Assembly (NCBI GenBank): GCA_964035575.1 | Contig: OZ037889.1 | Location: 372,001 to 436,000, forward strand | Direction of reading: 5' to 3' | DNA length: 64,000 bases | Origin: Rhynchopus sp. YZ270_cl-10 | Taxonomy: Eukaryota; Euglenozoa; Diplonemea; Diplonemida; Diplonemidae | Part shown: positions 1 through 11,840 of the stretch, in pieces | Layout: every line of letters starts with the position of its first letter | Position numbering within the stretch: the stretch's first letter is position 1 | Position numbers and translations under genes: made by a program | Notes under the pieces: generated by a model | Databases searched by the model: none | What the model was told of the DNA's origin: nothing | The model's input: only the letters and a program-made list of their open reading frames with translations

Positions 1-932
1 TTGTGACTACCGTGAGATAAACGGTGACCATCTCCCCTGCGAGACGAAAACCCTAAAAAGGGTTTCCCATTCACATATTTCCCCTTAACTGCCCCACCCA
101 CCTATACACATTCCTGACCACCGCTAAAAAATAAAAAATAAAAGGTGAAATCGTGTTGTCATCGTGCGTCATCGTGCACAATCATGTGTCTCGCCCCCTA
201 CCCCGCATCCCAGGAAACGCTGTATACTGGTACCCCAGAAATCCAAAAAAACGAAGTGCGTGACAACTACACTAAGTGAGCAAGAAGTACGCAACATGGG
301 GTCGTCAGGAGCACCAACTACGTAATAATTCTGGAACGTACAATAACTGGAACGTGAGCCGTACATGTCATGCGTGACCAGTTGTGCAGGGGGGTAAAAA
401 TGGTACAAATTGGGGGTGGATAAATTCTTTTCATTTGAATCGTGCCCTCTCTTTTCCCTTCCCCAAATCCTTCTCCTACCTGAATACAGAGAGGAAAGAA
501 TTCACATAAAAAAGCAAAGAATAAAACGCAAAAAGTCTTGCGTGATGAACGTCTTTTATGGTTTATTGTGAAAAGATGGCTGTGGTGTGTCTCACCCATC
601 TAATTTGAATGGAAAAATAAAGGGAAAAGAAAAGAAAAAAGAGGCAAAATCCTGGCTAAAAACGACGATGAGACCTTACAAGACCTAGAATCGACATCAA
701 TCCAAAAATAATTTGACTTGAAATACAACTCCCTCTCGTGACAATGCACCTTTGGCACATGACCATGCCGTGGGGTGGACCCCCTCAACCACGCAGTTCT
801 ACAATCCATTTCGGTACATCTGATATGCCCCACTTCCACATAAAGGGAACAACATCTTCTCTCATCTCTCATCTCAATACTCAATGAGTTCCTTTCTCTC
901 CCCCCCTCCCAAAAAAACCCCCCCTCTCACAC
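1..932. other. Intergenic, no gene seen
   Basis: No supported coding sequence. The short open frames here lack family resemblance and are A/T-rich or low complexity. The stretch holds one long copy of dispersed repeat family F1 (about 713-830) and C-rich tracts just downstream of the TMEM131-like stop codon, so part of it is probably that gene's 3' untranslated region. Confidence 0.5.
713..830 (+). repeat. Dispersed repeat family F1, longest copy
   Basis: Begins TTGACTTGAAATAC, continues with CCCTCTCGTGACA and ends in ACATCTGATATGCCC. The right-hand half (GGGG.GGACCCCC, CAACCAC, ATCCATTT, TGATATGCCC) recurs in the copy inside the TSNAXIP1-like intron (35043-35123). Other copies keep only the left half. 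Orientation is given for the strand on which these motifs read. Confidence 0.75.
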
Positions 933-3900
933 TTAATATGACCCCCATCTATCACGCGTTGCAGGCTGTGCTCCGAATGGAGTAGTGTCGGTGGGGAGGA
1001 GAAGACTGTCGCCTTCATCACTTATAAACTGGCGCACCAACGAGGTCAGCGCTGGACTATCGTCCTCCTCTTCTTGCAGAGGTGGGGGTCCGTCGTCTGC
1101 GTAGTCCCCAACCTTTGTGTCTACGATTGCTTCTGGGTTGAAGTCGAAACCTCCTCCTCCTCCTCCACCACCCACTGAACCAAAAGCTCCCATCTCCACT
1201 TCAGGCATGATCTCTGCCCCTAACCCCCCATTGAAGAGGGAATACTCTTGGTACGGCAGTTGGTACTGCAGGCCCTGGATGGGTGTCTGCTGGTAGTATG
1301 GTGGCGGTGGGGGTGGGGGTGGCGCAAGCAACGCTGGAGGCTCGAACTGCAGTACTGCGCACCCTACCGCACGCTGTCCTTCAAGGTCAGAGCGGTGTTG
1401 CGCCTCGGTTTCAATAAGGGAGTGCCGTTCTTGCGATTCGTCGCGACGAAGCTGGGAGCAGTCTTGTTGGTGGAGTTTTACTTGCATTGCGCGAAGTTGG
1501 TCTTCTTGGGCTTGAAGGCGTTTTTTGAGGTGTTGTGGGTCGTCCTCGGTCGGTGCGGGGGGAGGTGGTGGTGGGAGTTGGCGCAGAATGTGTTCCTGTT
1601 GTTGCTGGAGAAGCTTTTGCTGTTGCTGCTGAAGCTGCAGTTCACGCTGCTGCTGTTGCATTTCCTGCTGTTGGAGTTGCTGCTGTTGGAGGTGAAGTTG
1701 GTGTTGCTTCCGCTGCATGGCCTGTTGCTGTTCCATCTGCTGCTGAGCTAGGCGAGCGACTTCCTCCTCCTTTGACGCATGGCTTGACGCAATAGAAGAA
1801 GGCGACGTCGATGGCGGTGTAGCCTGTGGACCTGCTTCGATCACCACCGAAGGGGAAGGGGAAGAGGAGGGGGAGGGAGAGGAGGAGGAGGAGGACGCCA
1901 CCTTCTCCCCCTGCGGCAGTGCTGCAGGCTTAGCTTTGGGGGCTTGCTTCTTGATCGCCTTAGACACCGGGGGGGTAGGGCGCGGTGCAGTCTCTTTCGG
2001 CTGTTTTTTTTTTTTTTTTTGTGATGATTGATATTCTGAAACTCTAACAAAAAAAAATCCATTATTTTACCTTCAGCAGAACTGAACGGCAGAAAAAGAA
2101 GAAAATGGTGACGTTAAAATACAAAGCCCTCACGTGACGCATATTTAACATCATGTAGTATACCTTATCTTTCTTCTCTTTCCGCATATTTTCTGCTGCA
2201 ATTTGCGGGTCGGGGGTTGAAGCAGTTAACTGAATCTCTTCCTCCTCCTCTGCCTTCACAGAACGCCGATCTGGTGTTTGCAGCTCTGTGACACAGTCGA
2301 GGATGGCCTCCGCAAAGAGGGCCACCCCTGACGACAGCAGTACGAAGGTCACCATGGATCGCCAGAACCCTGTGGACCCTTCTGCGATGACGGAGACGAC
2401 GCTGAACATGCCCTCCGCGATGCTAGCCTCCACTTCGACCACCACGGGGCGAGCGTCGTGCGCGCACTCCACACCAGACCTGCCGAGCATCGCATCCACC
2501 ACCTCCGCCACCTGATCCTGGACCACCCCCTCATCCATCACACAAACCACCAAAAACCCTATCGTCTTTTGCACAACAAGCGACGGAGTGTACGTCAACT
2601 GCACATTATACGATTCACCCGGTGCAAGCCGCGCCTCTCCTGCACCACACGGATGTACACCGCTCTTCACCACCAAATCGCCATAAGTACACATAAACAG
2701 TGACCCGGAAAATGCAAACCCAACGCTAGAAATGCTTAGAGGAACCTCCCCGCTGTTCCTCAAGGTGATCGTTCGGGAGGACGAAACCTCTGGAAGGGGG
2801 GTGTTGAAGGTGGGTGAGACCGGGACCCCTAGGGTTCCTATTAAATACCATAGGAAATCCAATGCGGTTATGGAATGCTGCCAATAGGACTTTGCGAGGA
2901 GCGCGGAGAGCTCTTGGTTGGGGATGCTCATAGGGGTAGTGTGCAGAGTAGTGTCCCCCCTCTCCTTGCGGAGCGTAAGGTGTTCATAGATGTGCGTAGC
3001 ATTGCCTCGAAACACCTCCAACCCCGACACAGAAAGCTCTGCTCTCTCGATCCTCGCAGTCACCGTAACGTTCTGCACCCCATATGTATGTCTCAAAGCA
3101 AAACTAAAAGAATTCACTCCCCGCAAACCCCGCGGCTCAAACACAACCGGACCTATCTCCCCTCTTTCCAACCCCCCCAACCGCAATACCCCTTCCGGAA
3201 GGCTCCACCCATCCTTTTTTTGTCCCTGAAATTCTACCAATTCGAATTCAACAGAATCCGATAGTGGATTGAAAATCGGGACAGAATAGCGGACCGTCCC
3301 CGCTGTAGGGTATAGCGGCGATCCCGAAGGGGTAAATAGAGGAGGGGCTGGCGCAAACTCGAGATGAATTTTTTTTATTAAAGGGGTCTCTAATCCGGCG
3401 ATGGAAAGCTGTAGGGTGACGGAAGCGTCTTGAAATTCTACTTCAAATGCGGTGGGTGAAGCGGCATACGCGGTGTTATGTTTTCCAAAGCTTTCCTCAT
3501 CATTTTTCACCTCCAAAACCAACGAAAAACGCAACTCAATCTCCTTATCTCCACTGTTAAAACTGTTTAGATCGGACACCGCAATGCTAATTTGAGAACT
3601 GCTTGATTGAACCGTTTCTAAGCGTACCGTAGATTGAAAGGTATGCTTTAAAAAGAAATGAAAAGTTTGCGACTTCAAATCCATTCGATAAGGCGTTGTC
3701 GGAAGGTCTCCCAAAGACTCCCATATCTCTTCCGTACGGTACATCATTTGCCCTGTCAAAAAGGTATAAACGAACACAACAGAAACCGTCGTGAATTTCA
3801 CTACCACAGCTTCCGTTGGGTGATCCGTGTCCAAACCCGAAGGAAGCGAGATTTCAAGGCGTTGTGACCCCGCTGCCGGGACAGCGCTGATGTTGGTAAA

Positions 3901-5745
3901 ATGGAGGTCCTCGCTGTCAAGCTTTTTGTGAAGACGTACCGCGCCGTTTTCTATGGTCGCCGCATAGCGTGATATAACAGCATTTTCGAGTGGAATAGAA
4001 TGTAGTGTAGGGTTCAGTATGTTGCAAGAAAAGGTTTGCTCGCTTTTTTCTACCGTTCCGCGGTTGACTATGAAGACGCGTCTGTCGTGGTTTTCGTTTT
4101 GATTTCTTTGGGTTAAATCGCGTAATAGAAGATCGTTTGCTCCTGCCACCTCAACCCCTCCGGTATGCACCGTAAATGGAATGTAAAACGTCGTCAAATT
4201 GGTGACTACACGAATCGTTTTCACCGCAGTATACCGTTCTGTGGGTGGGTAGACCGTCACCTCAAGGTCAACCTCACCAGATCTGCTCAAAATACGGTTG
4301 GTTTCAGAGTTTTTTGCGACGATATAGGGGCTGTTTATGGACACCTTCTGAACCTCAAGGCTTTGGGTGAAGGTTGATGAGATTACAACCTTGGAGATAA
4401 TCTTTTCTTTGTCGTTCGCGATCGATAGAGCAGAGGCCCCATAGCGGAGGTGTCCGTACACAGAGCGGAAGCGGAGGGTCAGGGTGGTGTGCGATCCATC
4501 TGAAAAGGTAATGCGCAGTGCCTCTGTAGCATCACCAAGGGATAGAGAAGATGCGGTGACCTTTGCACAGTTTACTACGGCGTTCGGTTCGACCATTACT
4601 GTCGAGTCGTATTCTACAAAAAAGGTGGATGTGTTCAGCATCGTTGCAACCTCGACAATACGCAACGCAGAGTTGCCCCCATTTTTGACAAACACATTCC
4701 GACTGCGTCGTTGCCCTACCTGGGTTAACACTCCAAAATCCAATACCGGGCCTGAAACGACATAAACAGAGCTCATAGAAAACACAGCGAAGACCGGAAT
4801 AATCAATGCAATCTTCGTTTCTTCATCTTTCAATACAATCCGCACTCTGCCTGCAAAGACCGCAGCGCTTGGTGCGTTGCTTGCGAGCCATACCACGGTG
4901 TTGTTCTCTTTTGGCAGCAGCTTGAGTTTTGAGTGTTCTCCATTAAAATGAGACAGCGAGAGCTGCAAATTGGTACGCGAGCTTTCCGCATCCTCCAACA
5001 GCAACACTCTGTCATATGGGTTAGACAGTTTAAGCTGAAGAGACGATGGTGTACCAGGCTCGATTATCCCAAAATCGACAGCAGCCGCACCAAAGCGAGA
5101 AGGGATGCCTACACCAAACAGCCGTACGACAATCTCCCCTTCTGGCGTCCCAATCCGCAGAAACGCTTCATGCGGCCCCAGACCCGGGGGGATAAAGCGG
5201 ACCTCAAAGCTGCTCCGCACCCTCCCCCCTACGACGAAGACTGCCACCGCACGGCGCCCCTCTTTCACATCAAATCGTCCCAGAGAGGAGTCACCACGAT
5301 CTTGCTTCATCCGAACCACCTCCAACGACGTAATTAACCGCGCAGCAGACCCAGACACCTCCACCCGCGCAAAGGTCTCAACAGAACAGACCTCTGTGTC
5401 AGGGAATTGGAGTTCTCCGGGACTGCTTAGTCCATGGATCCTTATTGTTTTGAGATCGTTTGAGGCTATGGGGCGGTAGGCGGAGGAGGCGGAGGAGGGG
5501 GAGGAAGAGGGGGTGTCCAAAGAGGCTTGAAGCGTCGCAATGTCCACCCCAGAGCGGATCTGGGTCTGAAACGACTCATCGGGGGAGACAATAGTACCGA
5601 TGCCAGTGTTAAAGGAGGAGGCATCGTCATCACCCCATCGCTTCCCTATCTGCGGCGCGATCGGTGTAGAGGCATGCACCTGGCCACCACTCAGAACCCC
5701 AGTCAAAGCGCCGACAATGCTCGCCAACAACACCGCAGTACGCAT
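933..5745 (-). CDS. TMEM131-like type I membrane protein, two exons
   Basis: Exons 5745-2164 and 2000-933, joined across a 163 bp GTATAC...ACAG intron in phase 0; 1,549 residues. It starts with a cleavable signal peptide (MRTAVLLASIVGALTGVLSG). A long lumenal part of immunoglobulin-like/PapD-like repeats follows, with the TMEM131 pattern of an FPDTEVCSV-type strand, VRFIPPGLGPHEAFLRI and GVGIPSRFG. Further repeats lead to a membrane span near residues 1,125-1,150 (FVLLSSGVALFAEAIL) and a cytosolic tail. The second exon is almost all low complexity: poly-Ser/Pro, a Gln-rich coiled coil, poly-Pro, poly-Gly, and an acidic end. Human TMEM131 binds procollagen and COPII through its tail to help cargo leave the ER. 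A similar trafficking role here is inference, since the tail shows no alignable motif. Read separately, exon 2 looks like an independent gene, but its apparent start is a GTG inside the spliced frame. Confidence 0.8.
2106..2142 (+). repeat. F1 repeat fragment inside the TMEM131-like intron
   Basis: ACGTTAAAATACAAAGCCCT followed by CACGTGACGC matches the left half of F1. It lies inside the 2001-2163 intron, antisense to the transcript like the other copies. Confidence 0.55.
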
Positions 5746-6025
5746 TGCGAGGGTCGTACCAAGGTGTTGTGTGGGAGGCGGGGCGGGGGAAAGTGCTGGT
5801 TAAGATCCTCCCAATAAAAAATATGTGTGTCTGTGTGTGGGAACCCCACACAGCGAAAAAAGGTCTTCAGGGAAGATGTTTGTTTTGCTTCTTTTTCTCT
5901 GGAGAAATGTGTGGTTGGGTTTGGTTGGGGGGGAGGGAAGGGATGTGTGAATGTGCATGTTTGAGAACAGGTGTGGGTTATCCCTCGTAGTCGGAGAGGA
6001 GCCATGGAGGTGCGTTTGATAACTA

Positions 6026-6125
6026 CAGTCATCCAACAAACGTTGGTGGGTAAAAACATTGGTGGATTTGGGGGCTCAAAAAAATTTGGTGGGTTTTTAC
6101 CCCACCAACCTTTGTTGGATGACTG
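6026..6125. mobile_element. 100 bp MITE with Tc1/mariner-type ends
   Basis: Terminal inverted repeats start CAGTCATCCAACAAA; the left copy continues CGTTGGTGGG and the right copy AGGTTGGTGGGG. The match covers about 33 bp per end with few differences, leaving a short A/G-rich centre. A TA dinucleotide lies directly outside both ends (6024-6025 and 6126-6127), the target-site duplication expected of Tc1/mariner-class elements. No coding capacity, so non-autonomous. Confidence 0.8.
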
Positions 6126-6663
6126 TAATAGGGTGTAATTCTTGCGCAGAATATGGCCCCAATGGGGTGTGAAGTTGAAAGAGGGGGGGGAGGAAGAAAT
6201 GACCTTTTTTTGAAAATTTGTATTCTTTTTGTTTAGTTTTTTTTTAACGTTTTTTTCTTGTTTTTTTATTCCAAAAAAAAGAATCACATTGGGGCTTTAT
6301 TTTTCCTTTTTTTTTCTTGGTTTTTTGAAACATTGTGAGTGGTGTAGTTGCCACTCTGACTCGTACCACTCAGATTGCGGGCCGTAACTTTTTGTTTTGT
6401 AATTTTTTTTTTGCTTTTTTTTTGTTTTGTTTTGTTTTTTTTTTGTAAAATTTAATGGGAAAGAACACCGGTCGACAGCGTTGATTTGCCCGACCTCCAT
6501 TTTTCATCTTTTTTTTGTTGTGTCGACAATCACCTACCTAAATAGGGTCTGTTTGTACTCAATGTCGCCCGGAGGCTATTGTACTGAAGTGATATATCCT
6601 CCTACTGTCCTCAACTCAAGAAAGCATACACAAAAGTTGCATTTTCAAAGTTTTTTTTTCTTC

Positions 6664-6720
6664 TTTGAAAACTTGTTTGTATTAGTGTAGACACCCCGAG
6701 GATGAACTCCGCTATTTTCT
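6664..6720 (+). repeat. Dispersed repeat F4, copy 1
   Basis: TTTGAAAACTTG, TTGTATTAGTGTAGACACC, CGAGGATGAACTCC. Nearly the same sequence recurs at 43297-43350, 37 kb away. Confidence 0.7.
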
Positions 6721-7056
6721 TTTTGTTTTCCCACCACCCGTTGTCTTTTACCACTCCACCTCTCTAGGTTTGCTAAAGACCTTGGAAGATGGGGTGAGAG
6801 GGGTGAGGGTGTCACCTCCCTCTCCTGGAAACAAAAAAAAAGAAGGAAAAATAAAAGAGAAAAAATCTGGTAATATTATGAGCGAGCGTAAGTTTCGCGT
6901 ACTTCGTCACCCAAAAAAATAAAACAAAATAAAAAGGTTGCAAAAGAATGCACTCACAATATGCGTATACATCTTTGAAAACACACACCTAGATACCAGA
7001 AAGAATCGGGTGGGGGAAAAGGGTGAGAATACTGTTCAGGGTATAAAAAAAATAAG

Positions 7057-7095
7057 TTGACTTGAAATGCAAAGCCCTCTCGTGACAGCGTCATA
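7057..7095 (+). repeat. F1 repeat, left half
   Basis: TTGACTTGAAATGCAAAGCC followed by CTCTCGTGACAG; the right half of the family is absent. Confidence 0.65.
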
Positions 7096-8001
7096 CTTAA
7101 AAAATGCCATGCCCCCTATAATTTGTGGAGATCCAAAACAAATTATTTCATAGTCATTCTTTTCTAAACGAAAAGAAGGCAAACAAAGAAAAATTGAAAG
7201 ATGAGTTTTTCCTCACGCGCATGCACATCTCAATAAGTGATGCATCCTTTCTCTAGTATCTTTGTAAAACAATGCCAAGAACGAATTTAACAGAAATGAA
7301 TGAACCTTCCAAAAAAAAAAGCATCTGGTTCGACGAAAATCCACTGCGGTGATCGGAAATTAAGAAAAGTCGGTAAATGCTACCACTTATGCATACACAC
7401 ATCTTCACTCTCACTATCGTACGGGGAACACGCTGGCGAAGGCTAGGGAACGGACGGAAATACCTGCTTACCAAAACCAAATTGAACTTGAAAGGGCGAT
7501 CGCGCCTCTCATGCACGCCCAAAAACAACAAAAAAGATCCAGAAAGTGACACATAGAGATCTTTTGGGAGCTCACATCGTTCCAGTTTTTTTTTCCAAAT
7601 TAACAAAACGAAAAAAAAAGGAGCAACGATATAACTTCATTGACTTTCTCATAAGAAAACATAGGCAAAAAAAGGGTGGTGTACCAAAGTGATAAGAGAA
7701 GGTTGTGAGATGTACCGAAGACTCGCTGTTGTGTTTGGGCCACCCCAAAAAAATAAGAATGGCTGGTGAGATGAGCCTTGGTATTAGTTCCGTAGTGTTT
7801 TACGGAGTGGGACCTCTTGTGCTCGGTCACCTATGGGGGAAAAAAAAAGGAAAAGAAAAAGAAAGAGGCTCTTTACAATGAGAATATTAACCAAAAACCC
7901 CACACCAAGTTGTGACTCACACTCACACCTGTAAGGGCTGCTCTGATTGATCTTCCCAGTAACTAACGAATGCTGCCTGCAGGCACATGAGTAAAAAAAA
8001 G

Positions 8002-8047
8002 AAAAGTTTGTAAGATGAACCTAAGCCTCCCGTGCTTAGTCACCTTA
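8002..8047 (+). repeat. F2 hairpin repeat
   Basis: AAGATGAACCTAAGCC, loop, GCTTAGTCACCTTAG. The two arms pair (CTAAGC with GCTTAG, and the flanking GATGA/TCACCTT), giving a stem of about 12 bp with a short loop. Confidence 0.65.
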
Positions 8048-8485
8048 GTCACTTTGTAAGTAAAAGAGAACCCCCTGTTTACACCTGAAGGTCTTAATTG
8101 CTTCAAATTAAAACAGGACCTTAGTCAGGGCAGGGTGAGCGGGCCGGAGCAAGGGACAGGGTCTCGAACTGTACCAACGCAAAGGGAGGGGTTTCGGAAA
8201 ATTGTGTGATCGGGCTTTGCTTTTTTGTGCCCTTCAAAAGCATACGTAAACCCTTTAGGGGGGAACGAAGGAAAGATAACGATTTTTTTTTTGTGCGAGA
8301 AAATACCTCTGTCTCGAAGAGGAAACCTCTTTGGGGCCAAAAAAAAAAAAACAAAAAGTTGAAACATGAATACGCCTCACGCATACACATCGTTAAAAAA
8401 AGAGAGAAAAAAAAAATGAAGGCTGCACCTAAGCCTCTCTACTGCCCCCCCTTGCCAGTAACAAAAAAAAACTAATTTCAATATA

Positions 8486-8590
8486 CCGTACCGGTAACAC
8501 ATATTGACCGTATGTGTTTCTGACCGTAAATTTTGACCTGAATTTTTTGGGAGTTTGACCCTAACGGTCAGTATATGTTTACCGGTACGG
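8486..8590. mobile_element. 105 bp inverted-repeat element (MITE-like)
   Basis: Ends are CCGTACCGGTAA...ATATTGACCGT and its near-perfect inverse ACGGTCAGTATAT...TTACCGGTACGG, about 27 bp each. The centre repeats TTGACC/CTGACC motifs. I see no clear target-site duplication, so this may be a folded-back structured sequence rather than a transposon. Confidence 0.6.
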
Positions 8591-8873
8591 CACTTTCCAT
8601 TCAAAGAAGAGAAAGCACAGGGAAAAGCGTCGCTGATACGATGGCATGACTTTATCAGTGACTTTTTCATTTTTTTTTTTCTTTTCTTTCAACAATAAAA
8701 GACGACCTCTTTTCTCATCAAAGGGGCCGCCTGCATTAAGGACGGAGAGCAGGAAAGCCTCCATGGGGGGGATGGGAAGCAACAAAACGTACGAAACCCG
8801 TATCCACACATAAAAAGAAAACACCCCCAAAAAAACCCCCCACCCCCAGGATGAACAGAGTCAAAGAAAAAAT

Positions 8874-8972
8874 TTGACTTCGAAATACAAAGCCCTCTTC
8901 GTGACAGTGTACCAAAGAGAAGAAGAAAAAGTTCATAAGATGGCCCTAAGCCTGCTCAAACCACCTTGATCA
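8874..8972 (+). repeat. F1 followed directly by F2
   Basis: F1 left half (TTGACTTCGAAATACAAAGC, then CGTGACAGTGTACC) is followed within 15 bp by an F2 copy (ATAAGATGGCCCTAAGCC, then CCACCTTG). The F1-F2 order is also seen near 44147-44346. Confidence 0.6.
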
Positions 8973-9185
8973 TAAATCGTTATCGCACAGCTTCATCTGG
9001 TATACCCACCCCCCGCTTTCCTCAAAATCAGTACAAAAAGAATCTAGCACCACGTCACCGGAAAAAAAAAAAAAATAAAAATTTATAAGATGAACGAAAG
9101 CCTCTCATTGTTTCGTCACAAAAAAAAAAAACACACACATTCATTTAGTTCCTTCACCCCACACCATTTCCCCAAACCCCCTTTT

Positions 9186-10397
9186 TTATGCCTTTTTTTT
9201 GGGCGCGCATTTTTCACTGAGCTGGAGGGTTTTTTCCCGACTGACGTCTTTCAGCTCTTCCCTATCAAAGCCTACTGAAAACCAGGGGTCTTCGACGAGC
9301 TCGATAATTTGCATTCGCTTCAACGGATCTTTTGTGAGAAGGCGGTTTATCAGGGTCCAGGCAGGCGCTGGGATCCATTCGCATTCGTGCGGGTCTGCTG
9401 AGCTTATCCGTTTCAGGATTGAGGTAGGCTTTGAACCCCGAAATGGCAGACCACCTGCCAACATTGCATATAACACCACCCCACAGCTCCATATATCCGC
9501 AGAGAAGCCGTTGTATCCCAAGCTCGTATCGGTGATCACTTCAGGAGCAACGTAGTGAGGTGTACCACAGATCGTGCGAAGTCGAAGCGAATCTGTTACA
9601 GTACCCTGTTCATTGATTTTTTGAAGGTTGGAAAGTCCAAAATCCGTCATTTTTATGTTACCATCTTCATGAACAATGATATTCTCCGGTTTAATGTCAC
9701 GATGCGCGATATGCATTTTGTGACAATAATCGACCGCAGAAATGATCTGATGAAAGTACTTCCGCGCCTCATCCTCGGGCATCCCCACATTCGCTGTGAT
9801 CTTCGTCAACAACTCCCCGCCACTCACAATCTCCATCACAATATAAATATTCTGCCCGGTCTGCATAATCTCCTTCAACTCCACAATGTGTTTATGCCCC
9901 TTCAGACATTGCATCACATTGATCTCACGAAAAAGCAGCTCCTTTCCTTTTTCCTGTTTTACCAGCTCCGCTTTTTGAAGCACCTTGACTGCATATTGTT
10001 TTTGCGTTGTTTTGTGCATGCCTTGGTACACCTTCGCAAACGTACCCTCCCCGAGAACCTGCGTTAGCAAATACCCCCCTACGGTTCTCGCCTGCGGCAT
10101 GTCAGGGGTACTATGGTGGGTGGACGTAGAGGCACCAGAATTGTATCCCCCGGCACGTGGTGATTGGTTGCTATGTGCCTGCATTGTCAGCGTGGTGGGG
10201 GTAACATGAGAACCATGTTGACGCTTTACAACTCCCAATGGCGTCGTAGATGTCAGAAGCGATGCCTCGCCATTGGTAGGTGTGGATGTGTCAGCATTGC
10301 CAGGCTTCAGCACATTAGTGGTCATAGCCCCCGGTGAAGCCGCGGACAGCAGCGACGCCGGCTGGGACGCAACAGGGCTGACCGGTGCCCCCGACAT
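9186..10397 (-). CDS. CAMK/SnRK-type serine/threonine protein kinase
   Basis: 403 residues, single exon, ATG start with a clear upstream boundary. Residues 1-107 are a Ser/Thr/Pro-rich, probably disordered leader. Residues 108-373 are a complete kinase domain: glycine loop GEGTFAKV (116-123), ATP lysine in YAVKVL (138), catalytic HRDIKPEN (232-239), DFG (252-254) and CGTPHYVAPEV ending in APE (284-286). The LKPEN-style loop, the FGLSNL segment and SADIWSCGVVLYAMLAGGLPF place it in the AMPK/SnRK/CIPK-like branch of CAMK kinases. The tail ends in a lysine-rich stretch without a recognisable NAF, UBA or calmodulin-binding domain, so the exact subfamily is open. No key catalytic residue is missing. 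Confidence 0.92.
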   Translation of the reverse strand: MSGAPVSPVASQPASLLSAASPGAMTTNVLKPGNADTSTPTNGEASLLTSTTPLGVVKRQHGSHVTPTTLTMQAHSNQSPRAGGYNSGASTSTHHSTPDMPQARTVGGYLLTQVLGEGTFAKVYQGMHKTTQKQYAVKVLQKAELVKQEKGKELLFREINVMQCLKGHKHIVELKEIMQTGQNIYIVMEIVSGGELLTKITANVGMPEDEARKYFHQIISAVDYCHKMHIAHRDIKPENIIVHEDGNIKMTDFGLSNLQKINEQGTVTDSLRLRTICGTPHYVAPEVITDTSLGYNGFSADIWSCGVVLYAMLAGGLPFRGSKPTSILKRISSADPHECEWIPAPAWTLINRLLTKDPLKRMQIIELVEDPWFSVGFDREELKDVSREKTLQLSEKCAPKKKA

Positions 10398-10835
10398 CGT
10401 GAAGTTAGGAAAGCAAAAAAAGAAGAAGAAGAAGAAGAAAAGAAAATACCCTTTCCCCCCCCCGCCCCGGAGGCGGGGTCCTTTACCGCGCTAAAATCTT
10501 TGCCCCCAGCTTTTCTGGTTGTGGAGGTGGTGTAGAAAGGTAAAAGCAAAAATTCCCAAAAAATTCAGCTGTCCACGGCGTGAAAAACAAATTGCTTTGC
10601 GTCAGACTTGGTTCGTTTGCATACTCTTACATGGAAGATATGATGAGATCAACACTACCAGAACGGTGAACACAGCTTCAACAGACTAAAGGGTTGCTAA
10701 GGAGAGACAGCGATCCGAGCACCGGGAAGATGTCTCCAGCTCCCAGGCCCAGCGGAAGGCTGGGGCTTACGGGGCTTTTTCCCAAGAAGATGCTTAGAAG
10801 GTAAATGAATTAGCTGAGCTTATTTGAAACAGAGG
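10398..10835. other. Intergenic upstream of the kinase
   Basis: Begins with a simple AAG-type repeat (about 10417-10445) and C-rich tract just 5' of the kinase start, probably promoter or 5' untranslated sequence. No further gene seen. It ends where the triplicated unit starts. Confidence 0.45.
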
Positions 10836-11840
10836 GTGTTGTGGGTGATGTTTATCAGACAATGAAGGGGCAGGGGGGAAGACAGATATTTTATTGTTGA
10901 AAACGATGAAGACACCAATTCAAATATGGTGACTGATTGGTTAAAAACAATTTGGCAAAGACCCGTTGTGCTGCGATCGTGCCTTTTTTACTACAACGCC
11001 AGACACAGTATAAAAGAAACTCCTCCAAAAGAAGAAGGCCTGCTGTGGAGGCGCGGGTCTTTCTCTCATACTGTGTCCACATTGTCAAAACAGAATCCCT
11101 GAGATCCTCGAGAGATGAGTGGAGCGGGGCACACATTCCTCAGGAGTCGTGAAAGAGCACAAAGGGGTCTTGACGTAAAATAAAGAAAATGGGGCATGAG
11201 AGCAAAAAAGGGGAAATATCAAAAAAGATGGGATTTGGCAGCATGTGTGTATCGAAGCAGCTTTGTGTGCTATGTCACCTCACATGACAAAATGGGATCA
11301 ATGTGGTTTTCAAATAGAAAAAAAGGCAGATCGTGAACGTCATCTCCGCACATAGGCAGTCAGAAGTGTGCTGAGACAGAATGTTCAACAATGAAAAACG
11401 AAAGATGCCAACAAAATATTATTTGTAAGACGAGCAGTGCTGGGTCACCTCACAAATAAAATACAAGAGGAAGGGGGGAGAGGAGGGGTGAACACAAAGG
11501 ATACGACCTTGGTTCTTAAAGCTTCTTTGAGAGGGAGAATATCCAATAAAAATGGAACGCTTTCGAAGATTGTGAACAACGAAACAGAATAATGCACAGG
11601 GAACGTCGCACTATGTCTGCCTGAATTTCTTCTTCCCAAAACGCATGTATGTGCTGTACTTTGCGAGCATCGATGAACAGTTTCATCTGCAAGAGAGTAT
11701 GCAATAAAAATGTTGAACAAAAATGAACGTCAAAATAAAACGAGAAGTTGAAAGTGCAAACGTCATAAAAAACCAAAAAATAAAACACCAGAAATATTCA
11801 TCATTCCTGTAGTGTCTAGGTGTCATGCAGGGCTCCTCCT

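Larger units (their letters stand above)
5746..9185. other. 3.4 kb intergenic stretch rich in short repeats
   Basis: Lies between the kinase stop codon and the TMEM131-like start. I find no coding sequence on either strand. It carries two short inverted-repeat elements (6026-6125 and 8486-8590), copies of dispersed families F1 (7057, 8874), F2 (8002, 8928, 9078) and F4 (6664), and long homopolymer T and A runs. The segment near 6508-6600 (TTGTGTCGACAATCACC) is related to 21620-21720, pointing to another low-copy repeat. Confidence 0.6.

Noticed and set aside
933-1967. Separate Gln/Pro-rich gene downstream of the TMEM131-like gene
   Set aside because: Its apparent start is GTG, and the frame joins exactly to the TMEM131-like exon across a GTAT...ACAG intron.
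10891-11136. 81-codon minus frame conserved in all three tandem units (also 13613-13858 and 16344-16589)
   Set aside because: Its conservation is explained by the recent duplication of the whole flank, since the non-coding bases around it are equally conserved; no family resemblance.
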